Shown: positions 1-12,777 of the stretch, in pieces
Position numbering within the stretch: the first letter of the stretch is position 1
Layout: each line of letters opens with the position of its first letter
Assembly: GCA_933207985.1 (NCBI GenBank)
Contig: OW240916.1
Span: 291,685,514-291,749,513 of the forward strand
Source: Pelobates cultripes
Taxonomy: Eukaryota; Chordata; Amphibia; Anura; Pelobatidae
Direction: 5' to 3'
Length of the DNA stretch: 64,000 nt
The notes under the pieces: generated by a model
Databases searched by the model: none
What the model was told of the DNA's origin: nothing
The model's input: the letters and a program-made list of their open reading frames with translations, nothing else
Program-made: the position numbers and the translations under genes

Positions 1-89
1 ATAGCTCTTAATTGCTACAAAAACAAATAGCAGAGCTACACAAAAAGAACACGATCTGCTCTTGTTTTACAATGAGTGAAAATATCACA

Positions 90-1140
90 TTGACTTGGTA
101 CACAAACAACACAGATACACACACTGACCTAATACACAACCATCACAGATATGCACACACTGGCCTAATACACAACCATCACAGATATACACACACTGGC
201 CTAATACACAACCATCACAGATATGCACACACTGGCCTAATACACAACCATCACAGATATGCACACACTGGCCTAATACACAACCATAACAAATATACAC
301 ACACTGGCCTAATACACAACCATCACAGATATACACACACTGGCCTAATACACAACCATCACAGATATACACACACTGGCCTAATACACAACCATCACAC
401 ATATGCACACACTGGCCTAATACACAACCATAACAAATATACACACACTGGCCTAATATACAACCATCACAGATATACACACACTGGCCTAATACACAAC
501 ATCCACGAATATACACACACTGGCCTATACACAACCATCCACGAATATACACACACTGGCCTAGCCACTTAACAATCACAGACACACCCTGACCTAATAC
601 ACAACAATCACAGACACACACTACGGCCTAATACACAACAATCACAGACACACACTATGGCCTAATACACAACCATCACAGATATACACACACTGGCCTA
701 ATACACAACCATAACAAATATACACACACTGGCCTAATATACAACCATCACAGATATACACACACTGGCCTAATACACAACCATCACAGATATACACACA
801 CTGGCCTAATACACAACCATCACACATATGCAAACACTGGCCTAATACACAATCATAACAAATATACACACACTGGCCTAATATACAACCATCACAGATA
901 TACACACACTGGCCTAATACACAACCATCACAGATATACACACACTGGCCTAATACACAACCATCACAGATATACACACACTGGCCTAATATACAACCAT
1001 CACAGATATACACACACTGGCCTAATACACAACCATCACAGATATACACACACTGGCCTAATACACAACAATCACAGACACACACATTGGCCTAATATAC
1101 AACCATCACAGACACACACTATGGCCCAATACACAACAAT
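90..1140. repeat. 36-bp minisatellite
   Basis: About 28 head-to-tail copies of a 36-bp unit containing ACTGGCCTAATACACAACCA followed by a variable TCACAGATATAC-type segment. Some copies read ATAACAAATATA. From about 490 to 660 and after 1050 the units become shorter and irregular. Because 36 is a multiple of three and the unit has no stop in some frames, open frames appear on both strands (His-Thr-Gly-Leu-Ile repeats on +, Cys-Val repeats on -). These are not genes: composition is purely periodic and there is no non-repeat domain. Confidence 0.95.
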
Positions 1141-1554
1141 CACAGACACACACACTCCACAACTATCACAGCTATAGAAATGGTTCCGACAGACACACAA
1201 AGGAGGCTGACACACACCCTTCTACGCAGTGATGCATCAAAGAGCCAATTCTGCCAAATGACAGCTGGGGCTGGAGCCACACACAGCTAACACACAGCAC
1301 AAGGACACACACAGCTAACACACAGCACAATGACACACACAGCTAACACACAGCCGGTCCCCACCCATCTTACCTCCTATACACAGCTCACACCCTGCAC
1401 ACAGGGCAGCTCTGCTCCTAACATGGCTCTGCTCCCTGTCTGTCTGTCTGTCTGTGTCTGCCTCCACCAGCATCACATCCCAGGCAGCAGCATCACATCG
1501 CTGGCAGTGCAGCTGGAATGACGTCAGCACTGCCTCTGCCCACTGAGACCAGAA
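1141..1554. other. Spacer between two minisatellites, CA-rich
   Basis: Contains short CACACAGCTAACACACAG repeats (about 1270-1345) and a CTGTCTGTCTGTCTGT tract near 1436-1455. No gene is seen. Confidence 0.6.
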
Positions 1555-4500
1555 ACAGGGAGGATACAGAGAGAGACAGAGAGAGAGAGGCAGATACTGC
1601 TGGGGACCAGAGACAGGGAGGATACAGAGAGAGACAGAGAGAGGCAGATACTGCTGGGGACCAGAGACAGGGATGATACAGAGAGAGACAGAGAGAGAGG
1701 CAGATACTGCTGGGGACCAGAGACAGGGAAGATACATAGAGAGAGGCAGATACTGCTGGGGACCAGAGACAGGGAGGATACAGAGAGAGACAAAGAGAGA
1801 GGCAGATACTGCTGGGGACCAGAGACAGAGAGGATACAGAGAGAGACAGAGAGAGATGCAGATATTGCTGGGGAGCAGAGACAGGGAGGATACAGAGAGA
1901 AACAGAAAGAGAGGCAGATACTGCTGGGGACCAAAGACAGGGAGGATACTGAGAGAGACAGAGAGTGAGGCAGATACTGCTGGGGACCAGAGACAGGGAG
2001 GATACAGAGAGAGACAAAGAGAGAGGCAGATACTGCTGGGGACCAGAGACAGAGAGGATACAGAGAGAGACAGAGAGAGATGCAGATATTGCTGGGGAGC
2101 AGAGACAGGGAGGATACAGAGAGAAACAGAAAGAGAGGCAGATACTGCTGGGGACCAAAGACAGGGAGGATACTGAGAGAGACAGAGAGAGAGGCAGATA
2201 CTGCTGGGGACCAGAGACAGGGAGGATACAGAGAGAGACAGAGAGAGAGGCAGATACTGCTGGGGACCAGAGACAGGGAGGATACAGAGAGAGAGGCAGA
2301 TACTGCTGGGGACCAGAGACAGGGGGGATACAGAGAGAGAGGCAGATACTGCTGGGGACCAGAGACAGGGAGGATACTGAGGGAGACAGATACAGAGAGA
2401 GAGGCAGATACTGCTGGGGACCAGAGACAGGGAGGATACAGAGAGAGAGGCAGATACTGCTGGGGACCAGAGACAGGGAGGATACAGAGAGAGACAAAGA
2501 GAGAGGCAGATACTGCTGGGGACCAGAGACAGAGAGGATACAGAGAGAGACAGAGAGAGACAGAGAGAGAGAGGCAGATACTGCTGGGGACCAGAGACAG
2601 GGAGGATACAGAGAGAGACAGAGAGAGAGGCAGATACTGCTGGGGACCAGAGACAGAGAGGATACAGAGAGAGACAGAGAGAGAGGTAGATACTGCTGGG
2701 GACCAGAGACAGGGAGGATACAGAGAGAAACAGAGAGAGAGGCAGATACTGCTGGGGACCAGAGACAGGGAGGATAAAGAGAGAGGAAGATACTGATGGG
2801 GACCAGAGACGGAGGATACAGAGAGAGACAGAGAGAGGCAGATATTGCTGGGGACCAGAGACAGTGAGGATACTGAGAGAGACAGAGAGAGGCAGATACT
2901 GCTGGGGAACAGAGACAGGGAGGATACTGAGAGAGACAGAGAGAGAGGCAGATACTGCTGGGGACCAGAGACAGGGAGGATACCGAGAGAGAGGCAGATA
3001 CTGCTGGGGACCAGAGACAGGGAGGATACAGAGAGAGACAGAGAGAGAGGCAGATACTGTTGGGGACCAGAGACAGGGAGGATACAGAGAGAGACAAAGA
3101 GAGAGACAGATACTGCTGGGGACCAGAGACAGGGAGGATACAGAGAGAGGCAGATACTGCTGGGGACCAAAGACAGAGAGGATACAGAGAGAGAGGCAGA
3201 TACTGCTGGGGACCAGAGACAGGGAGGATACTGAGGGAGACAGAGAGAGAGGCAGATACTGCTGGGGACCAGAGACAGTGAGGATACAGAGAGAGACAGA
3301 GAAAGAGGCAGATACTGCTGGGGACCAGAGACAGGGAGGATACAGAGAGAGACAGAGAGAGAGGCAGATACTGCTGGGGACCAGAGACAGTGAGGATACA
3401 GAGAGAGAGGCAGATACTGCTGGGGACCAGAGACAGGGAGGATACAGAGAGAGAGAGGCAGATACTGTTGGGGACCAGAGACAGAGAGGATACAGAGAGA
3501 GGCAGATACTGCTGGGGACCAGAGACAGGGAGGATACTGAGGGAGACAGAGAGAGAGGCAGATACTGCTGGGGACCAGAGACAGGGAGGATACAGAGAGA
3601 GAGAGAGAGAGATACTGCTGGGGACCAGAGACAGGGAGGATACTGAGAGAGACAGAGAGAGAGACAGATACTGCTGGGGACCAGAGACAGTGAGGATACA
3701 GAGAGAGACAGAGAGAGAGGCAGATATTGCTGGGGACCAAAGACAGAGAGGATACGGAGAGAGAGGCAGATACTGCTGGGGACCAGAGACAGGGAGGATA
3801 CAGAGAGAGACAGAGAGAGAGGCAATACTACCGTTGGGACCAGAGACAGGAGGATATGAGAGAGACAGAGAGAGAGGCAGATACCGCTGGGGACCAGAGA
3901 CAGTGGAGGATATGAGAGAGGCAGATACTGCTGGGGACCCTCAAAGACAGAGAGGATACAGAGAGAGAGGCAGATACTGCTGTGACCAGAGATATGATAC
4001 TCGAGGCAGACAGAGAGAGAGGCAGCTACCGGGTTAGACCAAAAAGACAGAGAGGATACAGGTGAGAGAGAGGCAGATACTGCTGGGGACCAGAGACAGG
4101 GGGGATACAGAGAGAGAGGCAGATACTGCTGGGGACCAGAGACAGGGAGGATACTGAGGGAGACAGAGAGAGAGGCAGATACTGCTGGGGACCAAAGACA
4201 GAGAGGATACAGAGAGAGAGGCAGATACTGCTGGGGACCAGAGACAGGGAGGATACTGAGGGAGACAGAGAGAGAGGCAGATACTGCTGGGGACCAGAGA
4301 CAGTGAGGATACAGAGAGAGACAGAGAAAGAGGCAGATACTGCTGGGGACCAGAGACAGGGAGGATACAGAGAGAGACAGAGAGAGAGGCAGATACTGCT
4401 GGGGACCAGAGACAGGGAGGATACAGAGAGAGACAAAGAGAGAGGCAGATACTGCTGGGGACCAGAGACAGAGAGGATACAGAGAGAGACAGAGAGAGAT

Positions 4501-4617
4501 GCAGATACTGCTGGGGACCAGAGACAGGGAGGATACAGAGAGAGAGAGGCAGATACTGCTGGGGACCAGAGACAGGGAGGATACAGAGAGAGACTTATAG
4601 TGGGGGACCAGACACAA
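1555..4617. repeat. Purine-rich minisatellite, 42-56-bp units
   Basis: About 60 tandem copies of a unit with a constant core (GGCAGATACTGCTGGGGACC, then AGAGACAGGGAGGATAC) and a variable tail of GAGA/GACAGAGA repeats, giving units of roughly 42 to 56 bp. The + strand is almost entirely purine in the tail. Between about 3800 and 4060 the units are more degenerate, with insertions such as CTACCGTT and GATATGATACTCGAGG. The minus strand lacks stops over most of the array, which yields a 1,100-residue Ser/Leu/Pro-rich open frame and several overlapping ones. I regard these as artefacts. Confidence 0.95.
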
Positions 4618-5035
4618 GAGGGATAAAGCTAGACAGGGATTCCTGCAGTACTAATGGGAAAGTCAGGCAATGGATGGATAGATGGATAAGAAAAACCTGA
4701 GATAGGTGGGAGGGAGTTGGGAAAGGGACCACTTTCGGGACATGGAGAGGAAAACCACCAAGTTATCAGAGACCCATGATAGCGAGACTGGGGAGGGACA
4801 CAGGGAGGGAAGGAGGGGGCCTATGATGGGTGACTAATAGATCACCGTCTCATGGACTAAAATCTGTTACATAAAACACATTGTACCAATATATTTGCCT
4901 ATTATGTTCGTTAATATTGCATGTTATTACTACCGCCTTTAAAACGTCACATTTTATAGGGCACTACATACAGAAAAGTGGAAATAGGCAAAACTACTTT
5001 AGTGAACCCTCATAGTGAATGGAAGGGCTATTATG
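4618..5035. other. No recognised feature
   Basis: Unique-looking sequence after the minisatellite, with a GGATGGATAGATGGATAAG microsatellite scrap near 4670. No coding sequence or RNA gene is seen. Confidence 0.5.
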
Positions 5036-5450
5036 TTAAAGGGACACTATAGTCACCAAACCAACTACAGCTTATTGTATTTGTTCTGGTGAGTAGAACC
5101 ATTCCTTCCAGGCTTTTTGCTGTAAACACTGTCTTTTTGGTGCTGCACAGTGTGACTGACATTCAATGTCTCCACCCTCTGCATGCAGACACTGAACATT
5201 CCTTATAGAGATGCATTGATTCAATTCATCTCTATGAGGAGATGCTGATTGGCTAGGGCTGTGTTTCGCTTGTGCTGGCTCTGCCCCTGATCTGCCTCCT
5301 TGTCAGTCTTAGCTAATCCAGTGCTTTCCTACGTGAAGGTATTGTGATTGGCTTTTGATCAAAACTTCTAATGATGTCAGAGAAGCAGGCAGGTCATGGG
5401 CAGAGGCAGCAGCTGCAGACTAACAGCATTTTTTACAAATAAAATAAGGT
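5036..5450 (+). repeat. TTAA-type MITE, partial copy
   Basis: Begins with TTAAAGGGACACTATAGTCA, the terminus shared by several interspersed copies in the window (26712, 42325, 47195 and others). The interior has short GC-rich inverted segments and a TGATTGGC motif. A matching right end is not seen, so this is a truncated copy. The TTAA start suggests a piggyBac-like mobilising family, which is inference from the terminus only. Confidence 0.6.
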
Positions 5451-6834
5451 GCATGAACTCAGCATTTAACCCCTCAACCCTTTCATTATCAATCCCATTT
5501 TATCTTAAAAATATTAACAGGTTTATTAACATGGGATGCATACAGAGCAAAAATTAAATTTTGTATGTATTTACCCTTTACTGAAATATTGAGGGAATAA
5601 AAAGTGCTTGAGACTATATGATTCTGGTATCTTGCAATGTCTGAAATAATTCTGTTTAGGCAGATATACCATTTTTGTCACATACTGTAGATGTAACAAA
5701 ACAAGATAGATAAAAATGGTCAAATAACCTGTTTACGTGTATTAGTAAAAAAAAAACCACAATGACATTTTTAGAAATGCTTCTTCAGAAAAACTGAAAT
5801 GGAATGTATAAACAGTGTCTTTATAAGCAGACATAATACTCACATACAGTAAATATGTTTCTAGTAACTATTTCAGTGCCAATGGCTTTGCAAGCTATTA
5901 TATGGACTTGCAAATAACTTCTGTTGGGTACTGAGTGACACGTGAGACCCTCTTTAATGGCTGTTGAATGAAGCAGCCATTTTTTTTCTTCAAAATTTGC
6001 TTATTGTATGAGAGGAGGGAAGAGGGTCTATCATAAAGAGATTTGAATGTAGAGGGAAAACACAGCACAGGCCAAAGCCTAGCAAATGCACTTAACCATT
6101 TAGGACACATGACGTGTGACATGTCATGATTCCCTTTTATTCCAGACGTTTGGTCCTTAAGGGGTTAAACTGCGTTGGTGCCCAAAGTGTCCCTTTAATT
6201 TGTGTATCCATTTTATTGGGAAGGAAGAGGTTAATGGATATCAACACGCATTGTAAATTGTGATATAATGAGATTTGCATAGCTGTGAGGGATGAAGGGA
6301 ATTATCTTGAATATTGGCTGTGTTTACTGTTATTAAACATAGCAACAAAGCTTGCATAGTAACCAAAACATTTTACGTTAAAATATTCAAATAAACATTT
6401 TTTCTTTTTATGAAGTATATACCGGATCATAGCAATGATAGACACCCACCTGTACTCATTTTAATTATTTAGGAATGATGCAAGGCTATTTGATGCTGAG
6501 CTTTGGATCCCAATGTTTTTAGCTTTGGATCGCGAGGCTAGTCTGTTGATCTACATCACTAAATTCATTATTATTTGCAGAATCCAATAAAGATTGGTCA
6601 CAGCTGGTTTTGAGCTGATCCTCGTTCTGATTCAAATTATGGAAAGTTTCTAAGAACCTCTTGTTATGTTTTCTCAAGACACCTCACCTGGTCTGGATGT
6701 GTTTGTTTTAAAGGTGGTATTTATTAAGGACTGTTCCAGATTATAACATTTGTTAAAAGAACATTGCAGAAATTAAACTTGCCCTTATTCTGCAGTATAC
6801 CAAAATTGGTACTGGCCCTGATTCTGCTTTTTGC
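5451..6834. other. AT-rich stretch without a recognised gene
   Basis: Mostly AT-rich. A short frog-type repeat scrap, including GGTCCTTAAGGGGTTAAACT, lies at about 6085-6200. No open frame with recognisable domains is seen. Confidence 0.5.
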
Positions 6835-7685
6835 TAAATAGATACACACACTGACACACATGCAGATACACAGACACACATAGTGACACAGATATGCAGA
6901 TACACATAAATTAACACACATACAGATACACAGATAGACACACATGCAGATACACAGACACACATAGTGACACAGATATGCAGACACACATAAATTAACA
7001 CACATACAGATACACAGACTGACACACATGTAGATACACAGACACACATAGTAACACAGATATGCAGACACACATAAATTAACACACATACAGATACACA
7101 GACTGACACACATGTAGATACACACAGATACACAGACACGCACACTAACAAACATACAGATACACAGACACACAGATAGACAAACATGCAGATACACAGA
7201 CACACATAGTGACACAGATATGCAGACACACATTAATTAACACACATACAGATACACAGATTGGCACACATGCATATACACACACAGATACACAAACTGA
7301 CACACATGTAGATACACACACAGACACACACAGATACACAGACACACACTAACACACATACAGATACACAGACACACACATAGACAAACATGAAGATACA
7401 CAGACACACATAGTGACATAGATATGCAGACACACATAAATTACCACACATACAGATACACAAATTGACACACATGCAGATACACACACAGATACACAGG
7501 GGCACACACTAACACACTGATACACATACAGACATACAGACATATACACAGATAAATAGATACTCATACGACACACAAATAGATACACAGTCACACAGAT
7601 ATATACACACAGAAACACATACAGACACACAGATGCACAGACACACATAGAGATGCATACACAGACACACATGCAACATGCACAC
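6835..7685. repeat. ACACAGATACACA-type complex microsatellite
   Basis: Dense mixture of CACACATACAGATACACAGA and related 10-20-bp units, interspersed with short recurring segments such as TAGTGACACAGATATGCAG. Cys/Val-rich minus-strand open frames here reflect the TGTGTGT composition and are not genes. Confidence 0.9.
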
Positions 7686-7719
7686 ATTTCTAGTCACCTT
7701 TCTGTTTCCTAACTTTTCT

Positions 7720-8080
7720 GTGCAGGAGGGTTGTATCCCTTGGGTCCAGTCAGCTACCTGAGACTGCTGGAAGTCAGAGATTACCCCATGCTGCACTCCC
7801 CTTCTCTCTGTCTTCTCCTTCCATTTGGCTTGGTGTTATCTGAGAGGAAGTGGCCGTTTCTCACTTCCTCCCAGGACAGCTGAGATTACAGAGACCGTTG
7901 TGCAATGTAGCCCTTTAACAGCGTGACTAGGCCCCTGAAAGTACATTGCCATCAGATGGCTCTAAGTGCATGGGCCCTGATGCAAGTGCACTGGTTGCAC
8001 AAGCAGTAGTTCCAGTAAGTACAACTGGTGAAACAGTGTTGGGATTATGGGAGCCCAAGGCTCATTGAGATACAGAGTTA
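7720..8080 (+). repeat. Relic of an interspersed repeat related to 42.4 kb and 58.2 kb
   Basis: Shares short segments with the hAT element at 57978-58990 and with 42350-42850: a CACTTCCTCCCAG block and CTTTAACAGCGTGAC followed by GGCCCC. Boundaries are unclear. Probably a degenerate, rearranged copy of the same family. Confidence 0.4.
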
Positions 8081-8109
8081 CTGTATCGCAAATTGATGAA
8101 AAACTTAAT

Positions 8110-8555
8110 GCTGGCCATGACATGACATTAGAACACACAAAGCATTGCAGTTTGCTGCGTGTGTAGCTGCCGACAGGTCAGAGTGGCCATGATGGCCCGT
8201 GTCCACCACTATAAGCGCCTTCAATGGGGATGTGAGATCAGAACTGGACCATGAAACAATGGAAGAAGGTCACCTGGCTTGACGAATTGTGTTTTCTCTT
8301 AGATCAAGTGGATCGTCATTTACCTGGGGAAGAGATGGCAGCATGAGGCACTATGGGAACAAATCATATCCAACCTTGCAACTTGCAGGACATAAAGGAT
8401 CTGCTGCTAATGTCTTGGTGCCAGGTATCACAGGACATGTTCACATGTCTTGGGGAGTCCATGCCTCAACACATCAGAGCTGTTTTGGTAGCACGAAGGG
8501 ACAAGCTATTAGACAGGTGGCATTAGGCAGGTAGTTTTAATGTTGTGGCTGATCT
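8110..8555 (+). pseudogene. Tc1/mariner-like transposase relic, internally deleted
   Basis: The DNA corresponds to two separated parts of a Tc1-like transposase gene. The first, about 8220-8350, covers the segment usually read as an Arg-Phe, Gly-Glu-Glu-Met region. The second, about 8365-8525, covers the C-terminal helix region and gives MSWGVHASTHQSCFGSTKGQ in frame, equivalent to the GLVESMPRRVRAVLAAKGG end of intact copies. The part that should hold the catalytic DNAP and LNPIEH-type motifs between them is deleted. It ends with TTTTAATGTTGTGGCTGATC, the usual 3' flank of this family. Recognition is from memory of the family. It is non-functional. Confidence 0.6.
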
Positions 8556-8570
8556 GTATATAGTGAATCT

Positions 8571-9596
8571 ATACCTATAGGAAGGTGAACTTTTCTCACA
8601 ATATGTGGGCACAGGTTAATTTTAAATGTAGCAGCAACATTAACCATGATTGTGTAAGGAACAGTGCTGTAATGTACGAACACAGCACACTGTGTTGCTC
8701 AAATGACCTTCAACATTTTGAAGTTACTGTTTCAACAGCAAAAAGGATTGCACAAGCTTGAGTTTAGAGCATATAGTGAATCTTACTGTCCCCATGCTTG
8801 TTCTCTTTGCTCAGTAATTTCTTTTTCCAGACATACAGGATGGGAGGATTTTCCTGGCCAGCTTCCGAAAATTTCCCAAAACATTCCTCTAAGACATAGC
8901 TATTTGTGCACATGAAAGAGGGGCTGGGTATATTAGATGAGAAGCACAGCCAGACTTCGTACACTTTGTTACTTTCTGGAATTTATTTTAATACTGGTGC
9001 ATACTTCAGATTTTTCCCCCAGTAATTTTCCATTCTTTTTGTATGTGCATTTTTGTTCACTTTAGAATGATTTTATTCAGCACATATGATGCTGTGGTAA
9101 GCAGTTTAAGCAATTGTGCAGAGACCTAATTGATTCAGGAGACCAAGTGCAGACTGACCAGTCAGGCACACCACCATGCACCAATGGACAGCAGAAATAG
9201 AATGTTTGTGTGTGTCTGTGTGTGGTGGGAGAGTGTGTCTGTGTGTGTGTAATATAGAAAGGCTTATAGCCCAACAGAACACTGGCAACCAAATGCCTCA
9301 GTAATGCTAGTTACATTCTTTATAAGGGGGTCTATTCACTAAACAGTGAATTGTGGTGAATTAAAAACTGAATTGCAAAATCCAGGCCAATTAGTCGATA
9401 TGGATAAGAACAGAACAGAGCTATTTTACAAAGTGGGTTTTGGTTTATTGCAGTTCATTATTGAGTAAATAAAAGGAACACACCAATTACATAAAGCAAG
9501 TCAGCTTGCTGAAGTGCTTTATATATGAAAAGAGTGTCATTTTTTAATAGTTTTATTTAATTTTTTATAAAAGTTCAAATTTCAGTTGAAATTAGC
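8571..9596. other. No gene; AT-rich with short repeats
   Basis: Contains a GTGTGTGTCTGTGTGTG tract near 9205-9250 and a MITE-like AT-rich segment at about 9322-9440 (CTATTCACTAAACAGTGAAT). That family also appears near 34690 and 42200. Otherwise nothing recognisable. Confidence 0.5.
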
Positions 9597-10032
9597 AGTT
9601 TTATAAATTAACCTTGTTACACTTCCTCCATCAGCTGCCAATCAGACAGCCAGTTCTGTTACTTCCTGGTAGTTTAGATCTTTTTTTTTTTTTGCCTTGC
9701 AAAGAATCCTCTCTCTAGTACAGCTTAATGAGAGCCTGTGATTAGGCAGACACAGAAAGGGGAGGGCTTGCAGTAGTTGCAGATAATAGATCTGAAGCTA
9801 TTGCAAGCCAAGATTTCATTTACCTAAAGAAACATACACAATAAATTGCACGCACCTTTTCTATATCTACTAAAATGTTAAAGAAGTTTTACTTTAAACC
9901 CTGAAATGCTAGGAAGGAGACTAATACCTTAAATGAACACTACAGTGACAGTAATATAAAATGTATACCTGTCACTATAGTTTTAAAAGCATAGTTTAGG
10001 GTCCATTGATTACACTCATGTTCTGCTGAGGA
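9597..10032 (+). repeat. Left copy of 436-bp direct repeat flanking the PLE
   Basis: Starts AGTTTTATAAATTAACC and ends TTCTGCTGAGGA. The same sequence recurs at 13629-14065 with only about two substitutions and one extra T in a T-run. It includes a TTAA/ACTATAG-type MITE segment (about 9930-10000), so it looks like ordinary host repeat DNA rather than element sequence. It abuts the first base of the PLE open frame on its right. Confidence 0.9.
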
Positions 10033-10034
10033 TA

Positions 10035-11216
10035 GTGTTCAGTCCACAACTAGCCCATCATATGAAATATGTATGCATCTGGAAACGCTACATTGATGAT
10101 GTGTTAATAGTTTGGACAGGCACATCAGAACAATTTACTAACTTTGTAGCTGAACTTAATAAAAACAACATCAATTTGGGGTTCACACATGAATTTGGAG
10201 GCCAGAAATTAAATTTTCTGGATGTCACATTGGAGATTAATAATGACAACCAAATCTCCACCACACTTTACAGAAAACCTACGGCTACAAATAACTTTTT
10301 ATACTGGGAGAGTTACCATCCTCCAGCGCTTAAGAGAGGTATACCAATAGGCCAGTATTTACGGCTGAGAAGGAACTGCTCCTCAGTAGAGGAGTTCAAA
10401 CTCAAAGCCCAAATTTTGAGGACCCAGTTCAAGACGAAAGGATATCCGAATAAATGTTTAAAAAGAGCATATCAAAGAGCTCTTTTTACAGACAGAATAG
10501 ATCTACTATCAGACAATCCTCCGTCAAAAAGTCAAAACATCATACGTTGCATTGGGACCTTCGATTCTGGCTGGCCTTTGGTTAAACAAACTTTAGAGAG
10601 ATATTGGCCACTGTTATACCAAGATCCACATCTGAAAGAAGTTTTGACCCCCTTTGTCTCATTGACAGCTAGAAGAGGGCGTAACATTAAAGATATTTTG
10701 GTACCTAGCCATCTCTCTTCAATTGTGAAACCTCCCACTTGGCTGAAATCTCTCGCAGTAGGTACTTTTCAATGTGGACACTGTAAGGCGTGCAAACATA
10801 TAAACAAACATTCTAAAATACTATCAAATTCTACCAATTCTGAGACTTATTCAGTGAAAACATTTTTCAACTGCAAAACCACTGGATTAATCTACCTCTT
10901 GACGTGTAGTTGTGACATGAAATACGTGGGCAAGACCTTTAGACAGTTTAAAACACGTATTTTAGAACATGTCAATTCAGTCAATCCCTCGAGGCATATC
11001 GATACCCCTATATCTCGTCATCTTAAAATAAAACATAATGGATCCGCTCAGGGTCTACGCTTCTGTGGTATTGAGAAAATCAAACTGGGCCCTAGGAAAG
11101 GTGACATTGACAAGACACTTCTACAACGCGAAAGCTATTGGATTTACAAATTTAAGACACTTTCTCCCCAAGGCCTCAATGAAGGGTTTTCATATACACC
11201 CTTCATTTCTGATTAG
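10035..11216 (+). CDS. PLE reverse transcriptase (C-terminal part) plus GIY-YIG endonuclease, 5' truncated
   Basis: An uninterrupted 393-codon frame. The first codon is GTG and is not a real start: the frame runs in from the truncated 5' side at the junction with the left direct repeat. Residues 19-22 are the RT catalytic box YIDD, followed by KLNFLDV (about 58-64) and RKPTATN with HPPALKRGIP, both PLE-type RT/thumb motifs. A Cys-rich CGHCKACKH segment lies near 246-254. The GIY-YIG nuclease then starts near 283 (GLIYLLTC, then KYVGKT) with an RILEH motif, and the catalytic-type Glu is probably in LLQRESYWIYK. The protein would copy and insert the element by target-primed reverse transcription. 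The RT fingers and palm A box are missing, so this copy cannot be autonomous. Confidence 0.9.
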   Translation: MFSPQLAHHMKYVCIWKRYIDDVLIVWTGTSEQFTNFVAELNKNNINLGFTHEFGGQKLNFLDVTLEINNDNQISTTLYRKPTATNNFLYWESYHPPALKRGIPIGQYLRLRRNCSSVEEFKLKAQILRTQFKTKGYPNKCLKRAYQRALFTDRIDLLSDNPPSKSQNIIRCIGTFDSGWPLVKQTLERYWPLLYQDPHLKEVLTPFVSLTARRGRNIKDILVPSHLSSIVKPPTWLKSLAVGTFQCGHCKACKHINKHSKILSNSTNSETYSVKTFFNCKTTGLIYLLTCSCDMKYVGKTFRQFKTRILEHVNSVNPSRHIDTPISRHLKIKHNGSAQGLRFCGIEKIKLGPRKGDIDKTLLQRESYWIYKFKTLSPQGLNEGFSYTPFISD

Positions 11217-12690
11217 TCACCATAACCAATCCATACTCAAGATGCTGATCTCTATTTGATTTATTTTTTAATAATGAAATTAATTATGTGGATATACACA
11301 TTCATTTTTTTCTTAATCTTGACTTAATTTTGATTTCTGTTTTATACACCTATCATACCAGCTAGATGTTCCAATCTGGTCCTCCCTTACACTTGGTGGT
11401 TTCAAATTTTATACGACCTTTTATGATATTATTTAGGGAGTGTCCTTATATGTCTAGTGAGTATCTACCCTTTGCCATGACCTTTATGGTTCTGATAATT
11501 TATTATTAATTTGGTCATAGGGAAGAGATGTTGGTATCCTAACATCATTGGTCTTTACTCTATACAATTACTAGTAATTTTTTACATATTGATTTAATTC
11601 AGTATACACAATAAGTTTTAGCACAATAATAGATTATACACTTAGTTCTACGGCAGTATTAACATGCCATAAGTTAGAGACATCTATACAATGTTTCGGC
11701 ATGAACTGGCTTTACACTACTTATTCGTATATGTGTTACTGAGATACTAATTTCAGCCGCGTTCTGCACTTTATAATATTGGCCACTTATTTTGACCTCA
11801 ATAAAAATTTCTTCCTGAGTAACAATAATAATTCTTTTTACTATCTCCCCCTTTTTTCTTGAAAATTAGGAGAGGGTTGAAGCGTAACAAGTATGAATAC
11901 TTATGAATAAATGTAGCCGTTCTTTATATATCCCAAGGCTGTTAGTTGCTAAAATACAAGGATCCCTTTCCCTCTTCTTTTTGCTTATGATCGATATTTT
12001 TCGTTGATATTTCAAACTACCCATTGTGAATAGACGATGGTGTGACATGTTGTGTTTATATATGTTCCAAAAAAGTTTTGGTTAAGCGATCCTCCTAACG
12101 GCATCTTAACTTTTCGATGGATACGCGATTGGAAATAGGCTGTATAAACGACAAATTTAGACATAACGGTTTTTTGTTTGTAGTTAAATTCAATGACATT
12201 TAATGTTTGCCATAATTGTATTGTCTCTTAAAACCTGTTGATAACAGCTAGCATGAGCATTTTTTAAACATTTAGTGGCAAGCCCCTTTTGGATCGCCTT
12301 TTGTTGTTCGATTTATTTTGATGGCACTTGGTATGGTATAAGGTTTATGTAATGAATAAACATAGAGCTTTCTGCTACAATTATAACCTTTATTTAGTTG
12401 CATCTGTGTAACGTTTACATTGTATGCGCTAACTGCCATACATGTACCTAACACGGGAGTTGGGCTTGTTCCGTAGATACTTATATCCAACTATAAATGT
12501 GTGCAGACTAAGTTATTTTGTCACAGTGTACAGTTAGACATACAACATCTAACCTGATCCAAACATTATATCACGGACAATAAGGAGTACATTTTTTGGC
12601 AAAACAGTTCGTTCCATTCTACTTAGAATTTGATAGGGGCATTTGAACAGCCTCATTTACATAATTTTGGCGCGAATATAACGGCAACAC
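11217..12690 (+). other. PLE 3' non-coding region
   Basis: AT-rich, no open frame of note. It lies between the GIY-YIG stop and the internal promoter/ribozyme segment of the same element. Confidence 0.6.
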
Positions 12691-12697
12691 TAATCGC

Positions 12698-12776
12698 CTG
12701 CTATTGGTTCATCACAAATGTAGTGGGATGATTCAAATGGTATATAAAACAGACCTGATATAATCATTCCAAGTCT
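12698..12776 (+). promoter_or_regulatory. PLE internal promoter candidate
   Basis: A CCAAT-box in reverse (TATTGG, about 12700) is followed about 40 bp later by a TATA box (GGTATATAAAAC, about 12739-12750). A start site about 30 bp downstream of the TATA would fall at about 12770-12780, immediately before the hammerhead-like fold. This is the arrangement expected of an LTR-like PLE end. No transcript data are available. Confidence 0.5.
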
Positions 12777-12777
12777 G

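Noticed and set aside
1315..4617. 1,100-residue minus-strand open frame and overlapping 738- and 534-residue frames
   Set aside because: Entirely composed of the minisatellite unit read in a stop-free frame; only the last 60 residues are non-repeat and have no domain.
6724..7796. Cys/Val/Ser-rich minus-strand frames
   Set aside because: Produced by TGTGTGT-type microsatellite composition.
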